38,570 bases of DNA from an uncultured Chitinophagaceae bacterium (GCA_903832075.1 CAILAF010000511.1:1-38570), one strand, 5' to 3'. Counted from the stretch's first letter, positions 1-8,119 are shown. Notes: a model not told the origin generated them from the letters alone. A program made the numbers and translations.

Positions 1-1
1 C

Positions 2-982
2 ACGCGGATCATAATATTTTTTATTTGGTTTATCTGCTCCTTCTGGATTTCCTAATTGTCCTTGTAAATAACCTTCATTCTTTTTATAGAATTGTTGAAT
101 ACCTTCCCAAAAAGCCCATTGCATATCAGTATCAATATTCATTTTAATAGCGCCATAACTGATGGCTTCACGAATTTGATTCTGTGGAGAACCGCTTCCA
201 CCATGGAATACAAAGTAAACAGGTTTTTGTTTAGTGTGTAATTCTTTTTCAATATAATCCTGACTGTTCTTTAAAATCTCTGGTTTTAATTCAACATTAC
301 CCGGCTTATAAACGCCATGAACATTTCCAAATGCTGCAGCAATAGTAAATAAATTTCCAACTTTACTTAATTCGGTAAAAGAATAAGCAACATGTTGCGG
401 CTGCGTGTATAATTTATCATTTTCTACACCACTATTATCAACTCCATCTTCTTCACCACCGGTAACACCTAATTCAATTTCAATACTCATTCCTAATGGT
501 GCCATTCGTTTATAAAATTCAACAGAAGTATGAATGTTTTCTTCGATTGGTTCTTCAGATAAATCCAACATGTGAGAACTGAATAATGGTTGGCCTTTTT
601 CTTTATAAAATTGTTCTCCTGCATCAATCAATCCGCTAACCCATGGCAACCATTTTTTTGCAGCATGATCGGTATGCAATACAACTGGCACTCCATAAGC
701 TTTTGCAACATTATGAATATGCAATGCACCCGAAATTCCACCTAAAATATTTCCTTGCAAATGATCATTAGGCATTCCTTTACCTGCAATGAATTGTGCA
801 CCGCCATTAGAAAATTGTATGATAACAGGCGAATTAACTTTTGCTGCAGTTTCTAAAACTGCATTTATTGTATTACTTCCAATTGTATTAACAGCGGGTA
901 GTGCAAATTGATTTTCTTTAGCATCATTATATAATGCTTCCAATTCTTTACCAAATAAAACACCGGCTCTGTATTTTGACAT
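2..982 (-). CDS. fbaA: Class II fructose-bisphosphate aldolase (C-terminus missing at window edge)
   Basis: Zinc-dependent aldolase of glycolysis and gluconeogenesis that splits fructose-1,6-bisphosphate into DHAP and glyceraldehyde-3-phosphate in the cytoplasm. I translated 327 codons from the ATG at 980-982 to the left edge. The product starts MSKYRAGVLFGKELEAL and contains the HTDHA motif (D105 as expected proton donor, H106 as zinc ligand), the GVTGGEEDGVDN zinc/phosphate loop, FHGGSGS and NIDTDMQWAFW. It runs out at YYDPR, which in E. coli-type FbaA lies about 30 residues before the C-terminus. The frame is open to the edge, so this is an ordinary gene cut by the window. It is divergent from the DUF2252 gene, with a 127-bp shared upstream region. 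Confidence 0.95.
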   Translation of the reverse strand, partial: MSKYRAGVLFGKELEALYNDAKENQFALPAVNTIGSNTINAVLETAAKVNSPVIIQFSNGGAQFIAGKGMPNDHLQGNILGGISGALHIHNVAKAYGVPVVLHTDHAAKKWLPWVSGLIDAGEQFYKEKGQPLFSSHMLDLSEEPIEENIHTSVEFYKRMAPLGMSIEIELGVTGGEEDGVDNSGVENDKLYTQPQHVAYSFTELSKVGNLFTIAAAFGNVHGVYKPGNVELKPEILKNSQDYIEKELHTKQKPVYFVFHGGSGSPQNQIREAISYGAIKMNIDTDMQWAFWEGIQQFYKKNEGYLQGQLGNPEGADKPNKKYYDPR

Positions 983-1109
983 ATACTTTTTTTGAGGCAG
1001 CAATATACAATGCTATCTCACAAACGATTGTTAGCTTTTTGTATAAGTTATTCAGATAGATTTTACATATTGAAGTATCTTTCAATTATAAAATCACCAT
1101 TTTATAAAT

Positions 1110-2300
1110 ATGGATACATTAATTGAGCGGTTAAAACAATTTAATGCAGACCGCGATCCAAAATACTTGCCATTGAAATATAATGCTATGGCACAAAGTG
1201 CATTTAGATTTTTTAGAGGAAGCTGTCACTTATTTTATGAAGATTTTGTAAAAGAATTAAAATGGAAAGATGAAAGCAGGGCATGGGTTTGCGGCGATCT
1301 CCATTTAGAAAATTTTGGAACTTTTAAAGGAGATAATGGTTTAGTATATTTTGATATGAATGATTTTGATGAAGCTATTTTGGCACCTGCCACTTGGGAA
1401 ATTGCAAGAACAGTAACAAGTATTTATCTGGCTGCTGTTAATTTAAAATTATCTGATACCAAAACAAATACACTCGCTAATAATTTTTTAGATACTTATA
1501 TTTCTGTTTTGCAAAAAGGAAAAGCAATTGTAATAGAAAGACCTACTGCAAAAGATATTTTAAAAAATTTGATTGATCAGGTAAGTAAAAGAACCAATAA
1601 AGTTTTAATAAAAGAAAGAACAATAATTAAAAAAGGAAAAATTCAATTAAAAATTGATAATAAACGTGCGTTTGCGTTAAGTGATGAGAATAAAAAATCA
1701 GTCAAACAATTTTTTGAAGAATGGGCAAAGAAACATCATCCAAAAAAATATACATTTATTGATGCGGCATATAGAATTGCAGGAACCGGCAGCATTGGTT
1801 TATTGCGTTATGTAATGTTATTGCAAAAAAGAAAAGATCAATCTTTTGTTTTGATAGATATGAAGCAGGCAAAAACATCTTGCTTAAAACCTTATAGTAA
1901 ACTAAAACAAACAAAATGGAATAATGAAGCAGAAAGGGTAGTGGGCATTCAAAAAATGGTGCAGCATGTTTCTCCTGCATTTATAAAACCTTTTTTGTTT
2001 GAACAAAAATATTTTGTGTTAAAACAATTACAACCAACAGCCGATAAAATGGATTTGAATTTATGCAAAGGAAAATTAAATAAATTAGAAATCATTTTGC
2101 AAACGATGGCAGAAGTTGCTGCATCAGGACAATTAAGAAGTTCGGGAAGAAAAAATTCTTCAACTGCCGATGAGTTAATTGAAATGGCAATTAATCATAA
2201 AAAATGGAGAAACGAATTATTATCATTTGCAAAAAATTATTCTCAAAAAGTTGAGAAAGATTATCAAATATTTTTAAAAAATTCCAAAGCGTTAAATTAA
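1110..2300 (+). CDS. DUF2252 family protein (kinase-like fold)
   Basis: A 396-residue cytoplasmic protein of the DUF2252 family, whose biochemical role is not established. The family signatures are visible: FRFFRG near residue 33, GDLHLENFG near 62 followed by FDMNDFDEA, and APATWEIARTVTS. The GDxHxxN and DFDE blocks resemble the catalytic and metal-binding loops of aminoglycoside-phosphotransferase/HipA-like kinases, so phosphotransfer is a reasonable inference but unproven. The middle (about 150-210) is lysine-rich. No signal peptide or membrane segment is seen. It converges on the PLP enzyme gene with only 5 bases between the two stop codons. A near-consensus -7 element (TATCTTTC, 1076-1083) lies upstream. 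Confidence 0.85.
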   Translation: MDTLIERLKQFNADRDPKYLPLKYNAMAQSAFRFFRGSCHLFYEDFVKELKWKDESRAWVCGDLHLENFGTFKGDNGLVYFDMNDFDEAILAPATWEIARTVTSIYLAAVNLKLSDTKTNTLANNFLDTYISVLQKGKAIVIERPTAKDILKNLIDQVSKRTNKVLIKERTIIKKGKIQLKIDNKRAFALSDENKKSVKQFFEEWAKKHHPKKYTFIDAAYRIAGTGSIGLLRYVMLLQKRKDQSFVLIDMKQAKTSCLKPYSKLKQTKWNNEAERVVGIQKMVQHVSPAFIKPFLFEQKYFVLKQLQPTADKMDLNLCKGKLNKLEIILQTMAEVAASGQLRSSGRKNSSTADELIEMAINHKKWRNELLSFAKNYSQKVEKDYQIFLKNSKALN

Positions 2301-2305
2301 TAAAA

Positions 2306-3664
2306 CTATTTCGCCAAACTTTGAATTACATCATATTTGGTAACAATATGGTAATCGCCTTTTTCATCTTTTGCTAAAACCGCACCATTCTCTTTATTAA
2401 TTAAACTGCCAATTTTTTCAACAGGCGTTAAATAATCAACAACCGGAAATTCACGCTCCATCACACTTTCAACAGTTGCATTTTTTATTTCAGGATTATT
2501 AAATACTTTTTGGAATAAACCATTTTCGCTAACCGCACCAATGATTTCATTTTCTTTCATTACAGGAATTTGTTCAATATCATATTTCTTCATTAATCCA
2601 ACAGCATCTGCAACTGTTTGAGAAGTTTTTACAGTTACTAATTTTTTTCCTGCTCTGCCGCTAACAATATCTTTAAATGTTTTTACATCTAAGAATCCGC
2701 GTTCCATCATCCATTGATCGTTATAAATTTTCCCAACATAACGACTTCCGTGATCATGAAATATTGCAACAACCAAATCATCTTTTTTTAATTTATTTTT
2801 CAATTGCATCAAACCCTGCAAGCAACTGCCAGCACTGTATCCGCAAAACAATCCTTCTTCTTTTGCAATTCGCCTTGCCATCACTGCGCCATCTTTATCT
2901 GTTACTTGTTCAAAGAGATCAATCACACTCATATCATAATTCTTCGGAACAAAATCTTCACCAAATCCTTCGCTGATATAAGGATGCACTTCATTCATAT
3001 CAATCTCACCGGTATTAAAATATTTTGTCAGCAATGAGCCATATACATCAATCGCCCATATTTGTATATTCGGATTTTTTTCTTTCAAATACATGGCAGT
3101 GCCAGTAATAGTTCCACCGGTACCGGCAGTGCAAACTAAATGAGTAATTTTTCCATCTGTTTGATTCCAAATTTCAGGCCCGGTAGTTTCATAATGCGCT
3201 AATCTATTCGCCAAGTTATCATATTGATTCATGTGAAAAGAATTCGGCACTTCCAATGCCAAACGTTTTGCAACACTATAATAACTCATTGGATCTTCAG
3301 GTAAAACATTTGTTGGGCAAACAATAACTTCTGCACCAACTGCTTTTAAAATATCTGCTTTCTCTTTCGATTGTTTATCGGTTGTAACAAAAATGCATTT
3401 ATATCCCTTAACGCAGGCAGCCAAAGCCAAACCCATACCGGTATTGCCGCTGGTGCATTCAATAATTGTTCCGCCGGGTTTTAATTTACCTTCCTGTTCA
3501 GCAACTTCCACCATTTTCAATGCCATTCTATCTTTAATTGAATTACCTGGGTTGAAATAATCAACCTTTGCTAAAACAGTGCAAGGAAAATCTTTAGTGA
3601 TCTTATTTAATTTAATTAACGGAGTATTACCAATTGTTTCGAGAATGTTATTCTTAATATCCAT
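2306..3664 (-). CDS. Cystathionine beta-synthase / cysteine synthase-type PLP enzyme with C-terminal CBS pair
   Basis: Fold-type II PLP enzyme acting in sulfur amino-acid metabolism. The N-terminal part shows IGNTPLIKL (residues 11-19), NPGNSIKDRM with the expected Schiff-base lysine K44, the SGNTG loop (72-76) and the phosphate loop GTGGTITGT. Residues about 335-452 hold two CBS motifs (TVADAVGLMKKYDIEQIPV and a weaker second copy), which usually sense adenosyl ligands. At 452 residues it has the full two-module layout of bacterial cystathionine beta-synthases. Whether the nucleophile is homocysteine or sulfide cannot be read from sequence. It has its own promoter (perfect -7 at 3682-3689), so it is probably separate from the plsX operon upstream. 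Confidence 0.9.
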   Translation of the reverse strand: MDIKNNILETIGNTPLIKLNKITKDFPCTVLAKVDYFNPGNSIKDRMALKMVEVAEQEGKLKPGGTIIECTSGNTGMGLALAACVKGYKCIFVTTDKQSKEKADILKAVGAEVIVCPTNVLPEDPMSYYSVAKRLALEVPNSFHMNQYDNLANRLAHYETTGPEIWNQTDGKITHLVCTAGTGGTITGTAMYLKEKNPNIQIWAIDVYGSLLTKYFNTGEIDMNEVHPYISEGFGEDFVPKNYDMSVIDLFEQVTDKDGAVMARRIAKEEGLFCGYSAGSCLQGLMQLKNKLKKDDLVVAIFHDHGSRYVGKIYNDQWMMERGFLDVKTFKDIVSGRAGKKLVTVKTSQTVADAVGLMKKYDIEQIPVMKENEIIGAVSENGLFQKVFNNPEIKNATVESVMEREFPVVDYLTPVEKIGSLINKENGAVLAKDEKGDYHIVTKYDVIQSLAK

Positions 3665-3681
3665 GCAAAAAATAATTTCTG

Positions 3682-3689
3682 CAAATGTA
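3682..3689 (-). promoter_or_regulatory. Bacteroidota -7 element for the PLP-enzyme gene
   Basis: The minus strand reads TACATTTG, a perfect match to TAnnTTTG, 18 bases upstream of the ATG at 3662-3664. Transcription would start about 7 bases downstream, giving a leader of roughly 10 bases. No convincing -33 TTTG is found at the usual 19-base spacing. The short palindrome CTAAC-CACT-GTTAG lies just upstream (about 3703-3716) and could be an operator. Confidence 0.55.
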
Positions 3690-3738
3690 CATTTTTAAAA
3701 ATGCTAACAGTGGTTAGTTTGGAAAATATTGTGAGTGA

Positions 3739-4689
3739 TTATGCTTTAAAACTCTCAACAATTTTGCCACAGAGATTTGATTCTACCATTTTCTCTGCGA
3801 TAAGAATCATATTTTTAAAAGCGATGGCGCTGCTTATTCCATGACCGATGATTACAGGTTTAGTTATTCCTAAAACAGGCGTACCACCATAAATTTCATA
3901 ATGAAAGCGGCTAAATAATTCGTCGTGATGAAAATTTCTTTGCTCTGCGGCATCATAAATACTTTCTGCCATTTTTAAAATGACGTTACCTGTAAAACCA
4001 TCACAAACAAATACATCGGCTTTATCGTTAAACAAATCTCTTCCTTCAACATTTCCAATAAAATTGATTTGCTTATTTTCTTTTAACAAAGGATAAGTTG
4101 CTTGCGATAAAATATTTCCTTTGCCTTCTTCTTCTCCAACATTGATCAATCCAACTTTTGGGTGATCAGTATTTAAAATATTTTGTGAGTATAAACTTCC
4201 AAGTATTGCAAATTGATTTAGTTGTTCGGGTTTACAATCTACATTCAATCCGGCATCTAATATCAATCCGGTACCACCATTAATTTTTGGAAGAACAGTA
4301 GCAATAGTTGGTCTAAGAATTCCTTCGATAGTTTTTATACTGAACATAGCGCCAACCAGCATGGCACCTGTGTTTCCGGCACTGATGAATGCATCAATTT
4401 TTCCTGTTGCCAATAAGTGAAACCCAATTGCAATAGAACTGCGTTGTTTTTCTTTAAATGCTTTTGTAGGATGTTCGTTATAACCAATTACTTCGGGAGC
4501 ATGAACTAATTGAACTGATGGTGACAAATTATATTCATCTAATAATGGCTTTAATTTTTCTTCATCACCAATGCAAAATATAATTGCCGTACCAGAATGT
4601 TGGTTGATGAATAATTGTAAACCTTTCACCGCTTCTAACGGTGCAAAGTCTCCACCCATCATGTCAAGTCCAATATTCATGTACGGCAT
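3739..4689 (-). CDS. plsX: Phosphate acyltransferase PlsX
   Basis: Converts acyl-ACP to acyl-phosphate, the acyl donor for PlsY in phospholipid synthesis; a peripheral membrane enzyme. The diagnostic N-terminus IGLDMMGGDFAPLEAVKG is present, with FISAGNTGAMLVGAMF and CDGFTGNVILKMAES further on. The length of 316 is normal for the family. The family match begins at the fourth residue, so the internal ATG at 4680 is also possible; I kept 4689 because the bases before it are A/T-rich, as is usual for initiation in this group. It is third in yceD-rpmF-plsX, behind a strong hairpin (4708-4765) that may lower its transcription relative to rpmF. fabH, often next, does not follow here. Confidence 0.95.
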   Translation of the reverse strand: MPYMNIGLDMMGGDFAPLEAVKGLQLFINQHSGTAIIFCIGDEEKLKPLLDEYNLSPSVQLVHAPEVIGYNEHPTKAFKEKQRSSIAIGFHLLATGKIDAFISAGNTGAMLVGAMFSIKTIEGILRPTIATVLPKINGGTGLILDAGLNVDCKPEQLNQFAILGSLYSQNILNTDHPKVGLINVGEEEGKGNILSQATYPLLKENKQINFIGNVEGRDLFNDKADVFVCDGFTGNVILKMAESIYDAAEQRNFHHDELFSRFHYEIYGGTPVLGITKPVIIGHGISSAIAFKNMILIAEKMVESNLCGKIVESFKA

Positions 4690-4707
4690 TTAAAGTATTA
4701 GGTTGTA

Positions 4708-4765
4708 AGTTATAGGTTTTAAGTTAATTAATAAACTTATCACTTATCACTTAAAACATATAACT
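4708..4765. terminator. Hairpin between rpmF and plsX
   Basis: A 17-bp stem (4708-4724 with 4749-4765) has a single mismatch and a 24-base A/T loop. It starts one base before the rpmF stop codon. There is no long U-tract on the minus strand, so it may act as an mRNA 3'-end stabiliser or partial terminator rather than a full stop. Its core GTTTTAAGT and loop size resemble the hairpin at 6763-6813. Confidence 0.55.
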
Positions 4766-4766
4766 C

Positions 4767-4961
4767 TTAAGCTTTTAAAGGTGCTTTCTCAGCAACCAAT
4801 TTTCCTTTATAGTACAATTTACCTTCACTTACATGTGCACGATGGCGAACATGTGTTTCACCGGTTGTTGTGTCTTTAGTTAAAGTAACTTCTTCAGCTT
4901 TATAATGTGTTCTTCTTTTTGCACTTCTTTGCTGAGAGTGTCTTCGTTTTGGATTAGGCAT
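4767..4961 (-). CDS. rpmF: 50S ribosomal protein L32
   Basis: Small basic protein of the large ribosomal subunit, 64 residues. It begins MPNPKRRHSQQRSAKRR, the canonical L32 N-terminus, and contains HVRHRAHVSEGKLYYKGK. It has no cysteines, so it belongs to the C-minus (non-zinc) form of L32 and would not depend on zinc supply. It lies 27 bases downstream of yceD and upstream of plsX, the arrangement conserved across many bacteria, and is presumably driven by the promoter at 5552-5582. Confidence 0.97.
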   Translation of the reverse strand: MPNPKRRHSQQRSAKRRTHYKAEEVTLTKDTTTGETHVRHRAHVSEGKLYYKGKLVAEKAPLKA

Positions 4962-4988
4962 AACTCGAAATTTATAATATCAAAAAAA

Positions 4989-5531
4989 TTATTCTAAATC
5001 TTTAAATTTTTCTAATCCTTGCCATAAAGGATTAGAATCTTTTTTTACCGCTGCTTCCATCTTTCTTAATTTCTCTATCACTTCCTGATTGCAAAGTGAT
5101 TTTCCTTTTGCATCTTCCCCGCAAACATTTTGCATGGGAATACTTAAGTTGATGAATTCGTATAACCAATCTGCTACATGTAAATGACTTTCACCACGAC
5201 TGATATAATAAATATCAGGATCTTCTTCCTGATTATTCATTTCATCCGGATTGTCAACCATTTTTACGATGAGATTGAATTCTTCCCATAATTGTTTTGT
5301 AAGTGGATTCCCACATCTATCGCAATTCACACTCACTTGTCCGTCAATATCAAAACGCAATTGCATGAATGCGTTTTTTTTATCCAAACTCAATTTCACA
5401 TTTGCCAAACAATTACTGAAATCCTGCTCTCCGTAATGTGTAAAGAACTTATCTTCAAGCCTGTATTCGTAAACATGAATGCCCGGTTTTAAACCTACGA
5501 ACGCTATTTCAAATTCCCTGCGGTGGCTCAT
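4989..5531 (-). CDS. YceD family protein (DUF177)
   Basis: A 180-residue DUF177/YceD protein. Family members are linked to rpmF and, in other bacteria and plastids, to 23S rRNA accumulation; the molecular role here is inferred from that. It shows the typical CDRCG motif (residues about 70-74) followed by a conserved acidic stretch, and ends near NPLWQGLEKFKDLE, as family members often do. It is the first gene of yceD-rpmF-plsX. The ATG at 5529-5531 lies 20 bases behind a perfect -7 element, which supports this start. Confidence 0.9.
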   Translation of the reverse strand: MSHRREFEIAFVGLKPGIHVYEYRLEDKFFTHYGEQDFSNCLANVKLSLDKKNAFMQLRFDIDGQVSVNCDRCGNPLTKQLWEEFNLIVKMVDNPDEMNNQEEDPDIYYISRGESHLHVADWLYEFINLSIPMQNVCGEDAKGKSLCNQEVIEKLRKMEAAVKKDSNPLWQGLEKFKDLE

Positions 5532-5551
5532 GTCTCAATTTTTAGGGTGGG

Positions 5552-5582
5552 CAAAGGTACAACAGTAAGATGTAATAGCAAA
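5552..5582 (-). promoter_or_regulatory. Consensus Bacteroidota promoter for yceD-rpmF-plsX
   Basis: On the minus strand TTTG (5582-5579) is followed after exactly 19 bases by TACCTTTG (5559-5552), matching the -33 TTTG and -7 TAnnTTTG of primary-sigma promoters in this phylum. The start point would be near 5545, leaving a leader of about 14 bases before the yceD ATG. It lies inside the open extension upstream of the neighbouring DUF3810 gene, which argues against that extension being translated. Confidence 0.8.
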
Positions 5583-5627
5583 GAGAAAATTGGTTTATTC
5601 GGGTTGCTGGTTTATTTATATCTAATT

Positions 5628-6758
5628 ATGTTACAAAAGAACGATAAAAGACAATATCAGTGGGCTTTTTGGCTAAAATGGATCATTCCTGCTTTGCTAA
5701 TTTTAGCTATTGAATGGATGAGTTTTTCACCAATGTGGATAGAAAAAAATTACAGCACAAGCGGATATATTATTATTTCTCGTGTTTTGAGGACATTGAT
5801 TGGTTGGATGAATTTTAGTTTGGGTGACATTATTTATGTATTTGTAACTGCATTTTTACTTTGGAAATCAATTAAATTATTGATAGGTGTATTTAAAGAA
5901 AAATGGAATTGGAAAAGATTTGGTAAACGATGTTTAAAGTTGATATATGGTTTGATTTGGATTTATATTGTATTCAATTTTTTATGGGGATTAAATTATG
6001 ATCGCGCAGGGATCGAATATCAATTACAATTAAATAAACAAACTTATTGTAAAGAAGATATGGTTGTATTAACTAATCAACTTATTGATAAAGTAAATGA
6101 ATACCGAAGACAAATAAAAGATTCAACGCTGCCTAATGAACCATTCGAAAAAATATTTAATGAAGCAAATAACAGTTATCAAACAATATCCAAAGAATAT
6201 CCATTTCTCAAATATCAAAATCGTTCTGTTAAAAGAAGTGTATTCAGTTCTTTTGGAAATTATTTCGGGTTCACCGGATATTATAATCCGTTTTCAGGCG
6301 AAGCACAAATTAGAAGTGATATTCCGCGAATTTTAATTCCATATATCACTTGCCATGAAATGGCACATCAATTGGGATATGCCAGTGAAAGCGAAGCTAA
6401 CTTTGTTGGCTATTTGGCGGCATCATCATCAAAAGATGTTTATTTTCTTTATTCAGTTTATCTTGATTTGTTTTCTTATGCACAAAGTGAAGAAATAAAA
6501 CAATATTTTTTAGACAGAGATATTGCCGGATTAAAAAATATTATTCTTCAAAACAGAAAAAATTTAGATAGTTTGGTAAGAAAGGACAGAAGAGAAATAC
6601 GAGAATTCTTTTTTAAAAGAGAGAATAGAATTTCGCCGATGGTGATGGATGTTTATGGGCAATATTTAAAAATGAATAAACAATTAGCAGGTATTGATAG
6701 TTATAATGAAGTAATTGGTTGGTTATTAGCGTATCAAAAAAAGTATGGGAAGTTATAA
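5628..6758 (+). CDS. DUF3810 membrane protein with HExxH metalloprotease motif
   Basis: A 376-residue protein of the DUF3810 family. Three hydrophobic segments lie in the first 115 residues (near WIIPALLILAIEWMSF, DIIYVFVTAFLLW and LIWIYIVFNFLWG), followed by the conserved FLWGLNYDR and a soluble C-terminal domain. That domain carries CHEMAHQLG (H243, E244, H247) and then ASESEANFVGYLA, so a zinc metallopeptidase active site is likely, with the downstream glutamate as possible third ligand. The substrate is unknown. The frame is open back to 5523, but that region overlaps yceD and holds its promoter, so I chose the ATG at 5628. It ends at the hairpin 6763-6813, convergent with dcd. Confidence 0.88.
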   Translation: MLQKNDKRQYQWAFWLKWIIPALLILAIEWMSFSPMWIEKNYSTSGYIIISRVLRTLIGWMNFSLGDIIYVFVTAFLLWKSIKLLIGVFKEKWNWKRFGKRCLKLIYGLIWIYIVFNFLWGLNYDRAGIEYQLQLNKQTYCKEDMVVLTNQLIDKVNEYRRQIKDSTLPNEPFEKIFNEANNSYQTISKEYPFLKYQNRSVKRSVFSSFGNYFGFTGYYNPFSGEAQIRSDIPRILIPYITCHEMAHQLGYASESEANFVGYLAASSSKDVYFLYSVYLDLFSYAQSEEIKQYFLDRDIAGLKNIILQNRKNLDSLVRKDRREIREFFFKRENRISPMVMDVYGQYLKMNKQLAGIDSYNEVIGWLLAYQKKYGKL

Positions 6759-6762
6759 GAAG

Positions 6763-6813
6763 TAAGTTTTAAGTTGAAAACATTTTAACTTATTAACTAC
6801 AACTTAAAACTTA
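6763..6813. terminator. Hairpin between convergent DUF3810 and dcd genes
   Basis: A perfect 14-bp stem (6763-6776 with 6800-6813) encloses a 23-base A/T-rich loop and includes the dcd stop codon (6804-6806). Being symmetrical and between convergent genes, it can serve as a two-way terminator or mRNA 3'-end structure. Confidence 0.55.
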
Positions 6814-7340
6814 TTCTTCCACATCATACTTTCAACAGGTTTATTTGGTTGACCGCTATATTTTGCATTTTTCTTTTGATTATATTTTATTTCAATTTCA
6901 CCATCAACAGGAAAATAAATCAATTGTCCAATCGGCATTCCTTTATAAATACGAACAGGTTGTTTAACAGAAATTTCTAAGGTCCAATTACCACAAAAAC
7001 CAACATCGCCTTTTCCGGCAGTCGCATGAATGTCAATGCCCAAGCGGCCTGTAGAAGATTTGCCTTCCAAAAATGGAACATGCGCATGTGTTTCGGTGTA
7101 TTCTAAAGTAACACCTAAATAAAATTCATGAGGCAATAAAACAAAACCTTCATCTGGTATTTCGAATGATTCAATTTTATTATGGTTTTTGGCATCTAAT
7201 ACTGCATCAACATATTTTGCCAATGTACTTCCCAAATGCACATCATAACTGTTACTACCCAAATCTTCTCGATTGTATGGAATAATTTTTATTGTTCCTT
7301 TTGCTATTTCTTCTAAAATCCTTTTATCAGTTAATATCAT
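6804..7340 (-). CDS. dcd: dCTP deaminase
   Basis: Deaminates dCTP to dUTP, the first step of dTTP supply. The protein has 178 residues and starts MILTDKRILEEIAKG. It carries DLGSNSYDVHLG (27-37), GKSSTGRLGIDIHATAG (93-109) with the nucleotide-binding Ser/Arg, and GNWTLEISV with E122 in the position of the catalytic glutamate. The trimeric dCTP deaminase/dUTPase fold is clear. Some relatives also have dUTPase activity and this cannot be excluded. The gene is monocistronic, in convergent arrangement with the DUF3810 gene. Confidence 0.94.
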   Translation of the reverse strand: MILTDKRILEEIAKGTIKIIPYNREDLGSNSYDVHLGSTLAKYVDAVLDAKNHNKIESFEIPDEGFVLLPHEFYLGVTLEYTETHAHVPFLEGKSSTGRLGIDIHATAGKGDVGFCGNWTLEISVKQPVRIYKGMPIGQLIYFPVDGEIEIKYNQKKNAKYSGQPNKPVESMMWKNKF

Positions 7341-7354
7341 TTTATTTTTTTGTT

Positions 7355-7403
7355 ACAAGCTTTTGTATTTCATGGCATCGCCAGTTGCGTCGCACACTTC
7401 AAC
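7355..7403 (+). repeat. Dispersed repeat, copy A
   Basis: A 49-base stretch in the dcd-PPTase gap, spanning TTTCATGGCATCGCC and TTGCGTCGCACACTTCAAC. It matches 19214-19264 at 42 of 49 positions plus a 2-base insertion. It contains an in-frame ATG that could encode a short peptide beginning MASPVASHTS, but the frame closes after 24 codons and probably is not a gene. Confidence 0.7.
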
Positions 7404-7438
7404 TTTTAAAATAAAAGTCAGCAAGAGTTTGCAATATA

Positions 7439-7464
7439 AATCGTAAATCTGCAATCGTAAATCT
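7439..7464 (+). repeat. Two direct 12-base repeats upstream of the PPTase gene
   Basis: AATCGTAAATCT occurs at 7439-7450 and again at 7453-7464, separated by two bases and followed by the related TAAATC. It ends 9 bases before the TTG start of the next gene. It could be a binding site, or A/T-rich spacer that expanded by slippage. Confidence 0.5.
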
Positions 7465-7473
7465 TAAATCACT

Positions 7474-8115
7474 TTGCCTTTATTTTATCAACATAATATT
7501 AACGACACTACTAAATTAGCTGTTTGGAAAATTGAAGAAGACGAAGATTTTTTTCTTAGTAAAGTTCCGTTACAAAAAACTATCACTCATCCGCATAAGC
7601 GGTTACAACATTTGGCAGCACGCTATTTGCTTCAATATTTATTTCCTGATTTTCCTTATGACGAAATGTTGATTGCCAATACTAATAAACCTTATTTACC
7701 TTACGAGCAATACCATTTTTCAATTTCACATTGTGGTAATTATGCTGCAGCAATTGTAAGCAGCACTGAAAGAGTTGGCATTGATATTGAAATTCCTAAA
7801 GAAGCAATTTTTAAAATTGTACATAAATTTTTGCACGATGAAGAATTAAAAATATTCAATATTGAATATTCAATATTGAATATTCAATCTCCGCAACTCC
7901 CGACTCTTCTTTGGTGTGCTAAAGAAGCCATGTACAAATGGTGGGGTTGGGGTGAAATTGATTTTAGTGAAATGTTTCGAATTAATTATTTTGATTTAAA
8001 GGAAGAAGGAATTATGCATACGAACTTTGTTAAAGATTCTATTAATCAATCTCTACTGCTTCATTATAAACAATTCGAAAATATTTCTTTAGTTTATGTA
8101 ACTACGCCATTATAG
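7474..8115 (+). CDS. 4'-phosphopantetheinyl transferase superfamily protein
   Basis: Transfers 4'-phosphopantetheine from CoA to a serine of a carrier protein. The 213-residue Sfp-like protein shows FSISHCGNYAAAIVS, VGIDIE (101-106, magnesium-binding acidic residues) and WCAKEAMYKWWG (K150, E151), the two family signatures. The start is TTG at 7474: the product then begins MPLFYQHNINDT, as expected for this family in Bacteroidota, and the next ATG would remove much of the N-terminal domain. Residues about 127-138 are encoded by a 14-bp palindromic tandem repeat, an apparent insertion in a surface loop between the two motifs. The carrier protein is not in this window. Confidence 0.88.
   Translation: MPLFYQHNINDTTKLAVWKIEEDEDFFLSKVPLQKTITHPHKRLQHLAARYLLQYLFPDFPYDEMLIANTNKPYLPYEQYHFSISHCGNYAAAIVSSTERVGIDIEIPKEAIFKIVHKFLHDEELKIFNIEYSILNIQSPQLPTLLWCAKEAMYKWWGWGEIDFSEMFRINYFDLKEEGIMHTNFVKDSINQSLLLHYKQFENISLVYVTTPL
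7851..7888 (+). repeat. 14-bp palindromic tandem repeat inside the PPTase gene
   Basis: AATATTCAATATTG is present twice in full plus a partial third copy (AATATTCAAT), 2.7 units over 38 bases. Each unit is largely self-complementary, so the RNA can fold into alternative hairpins. It is read in frame as IFNIEYSILNIQ. Confidence 0.85.
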
Positions 8116-8119
8116 AACT

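Noticed and set aside
5523..5627. N-terminal extension of the DUF3810 protein
   Set aside because: It overlaps the yceD start and promoter on the other strand and lacks family similarity; ATG 5628 fits better.
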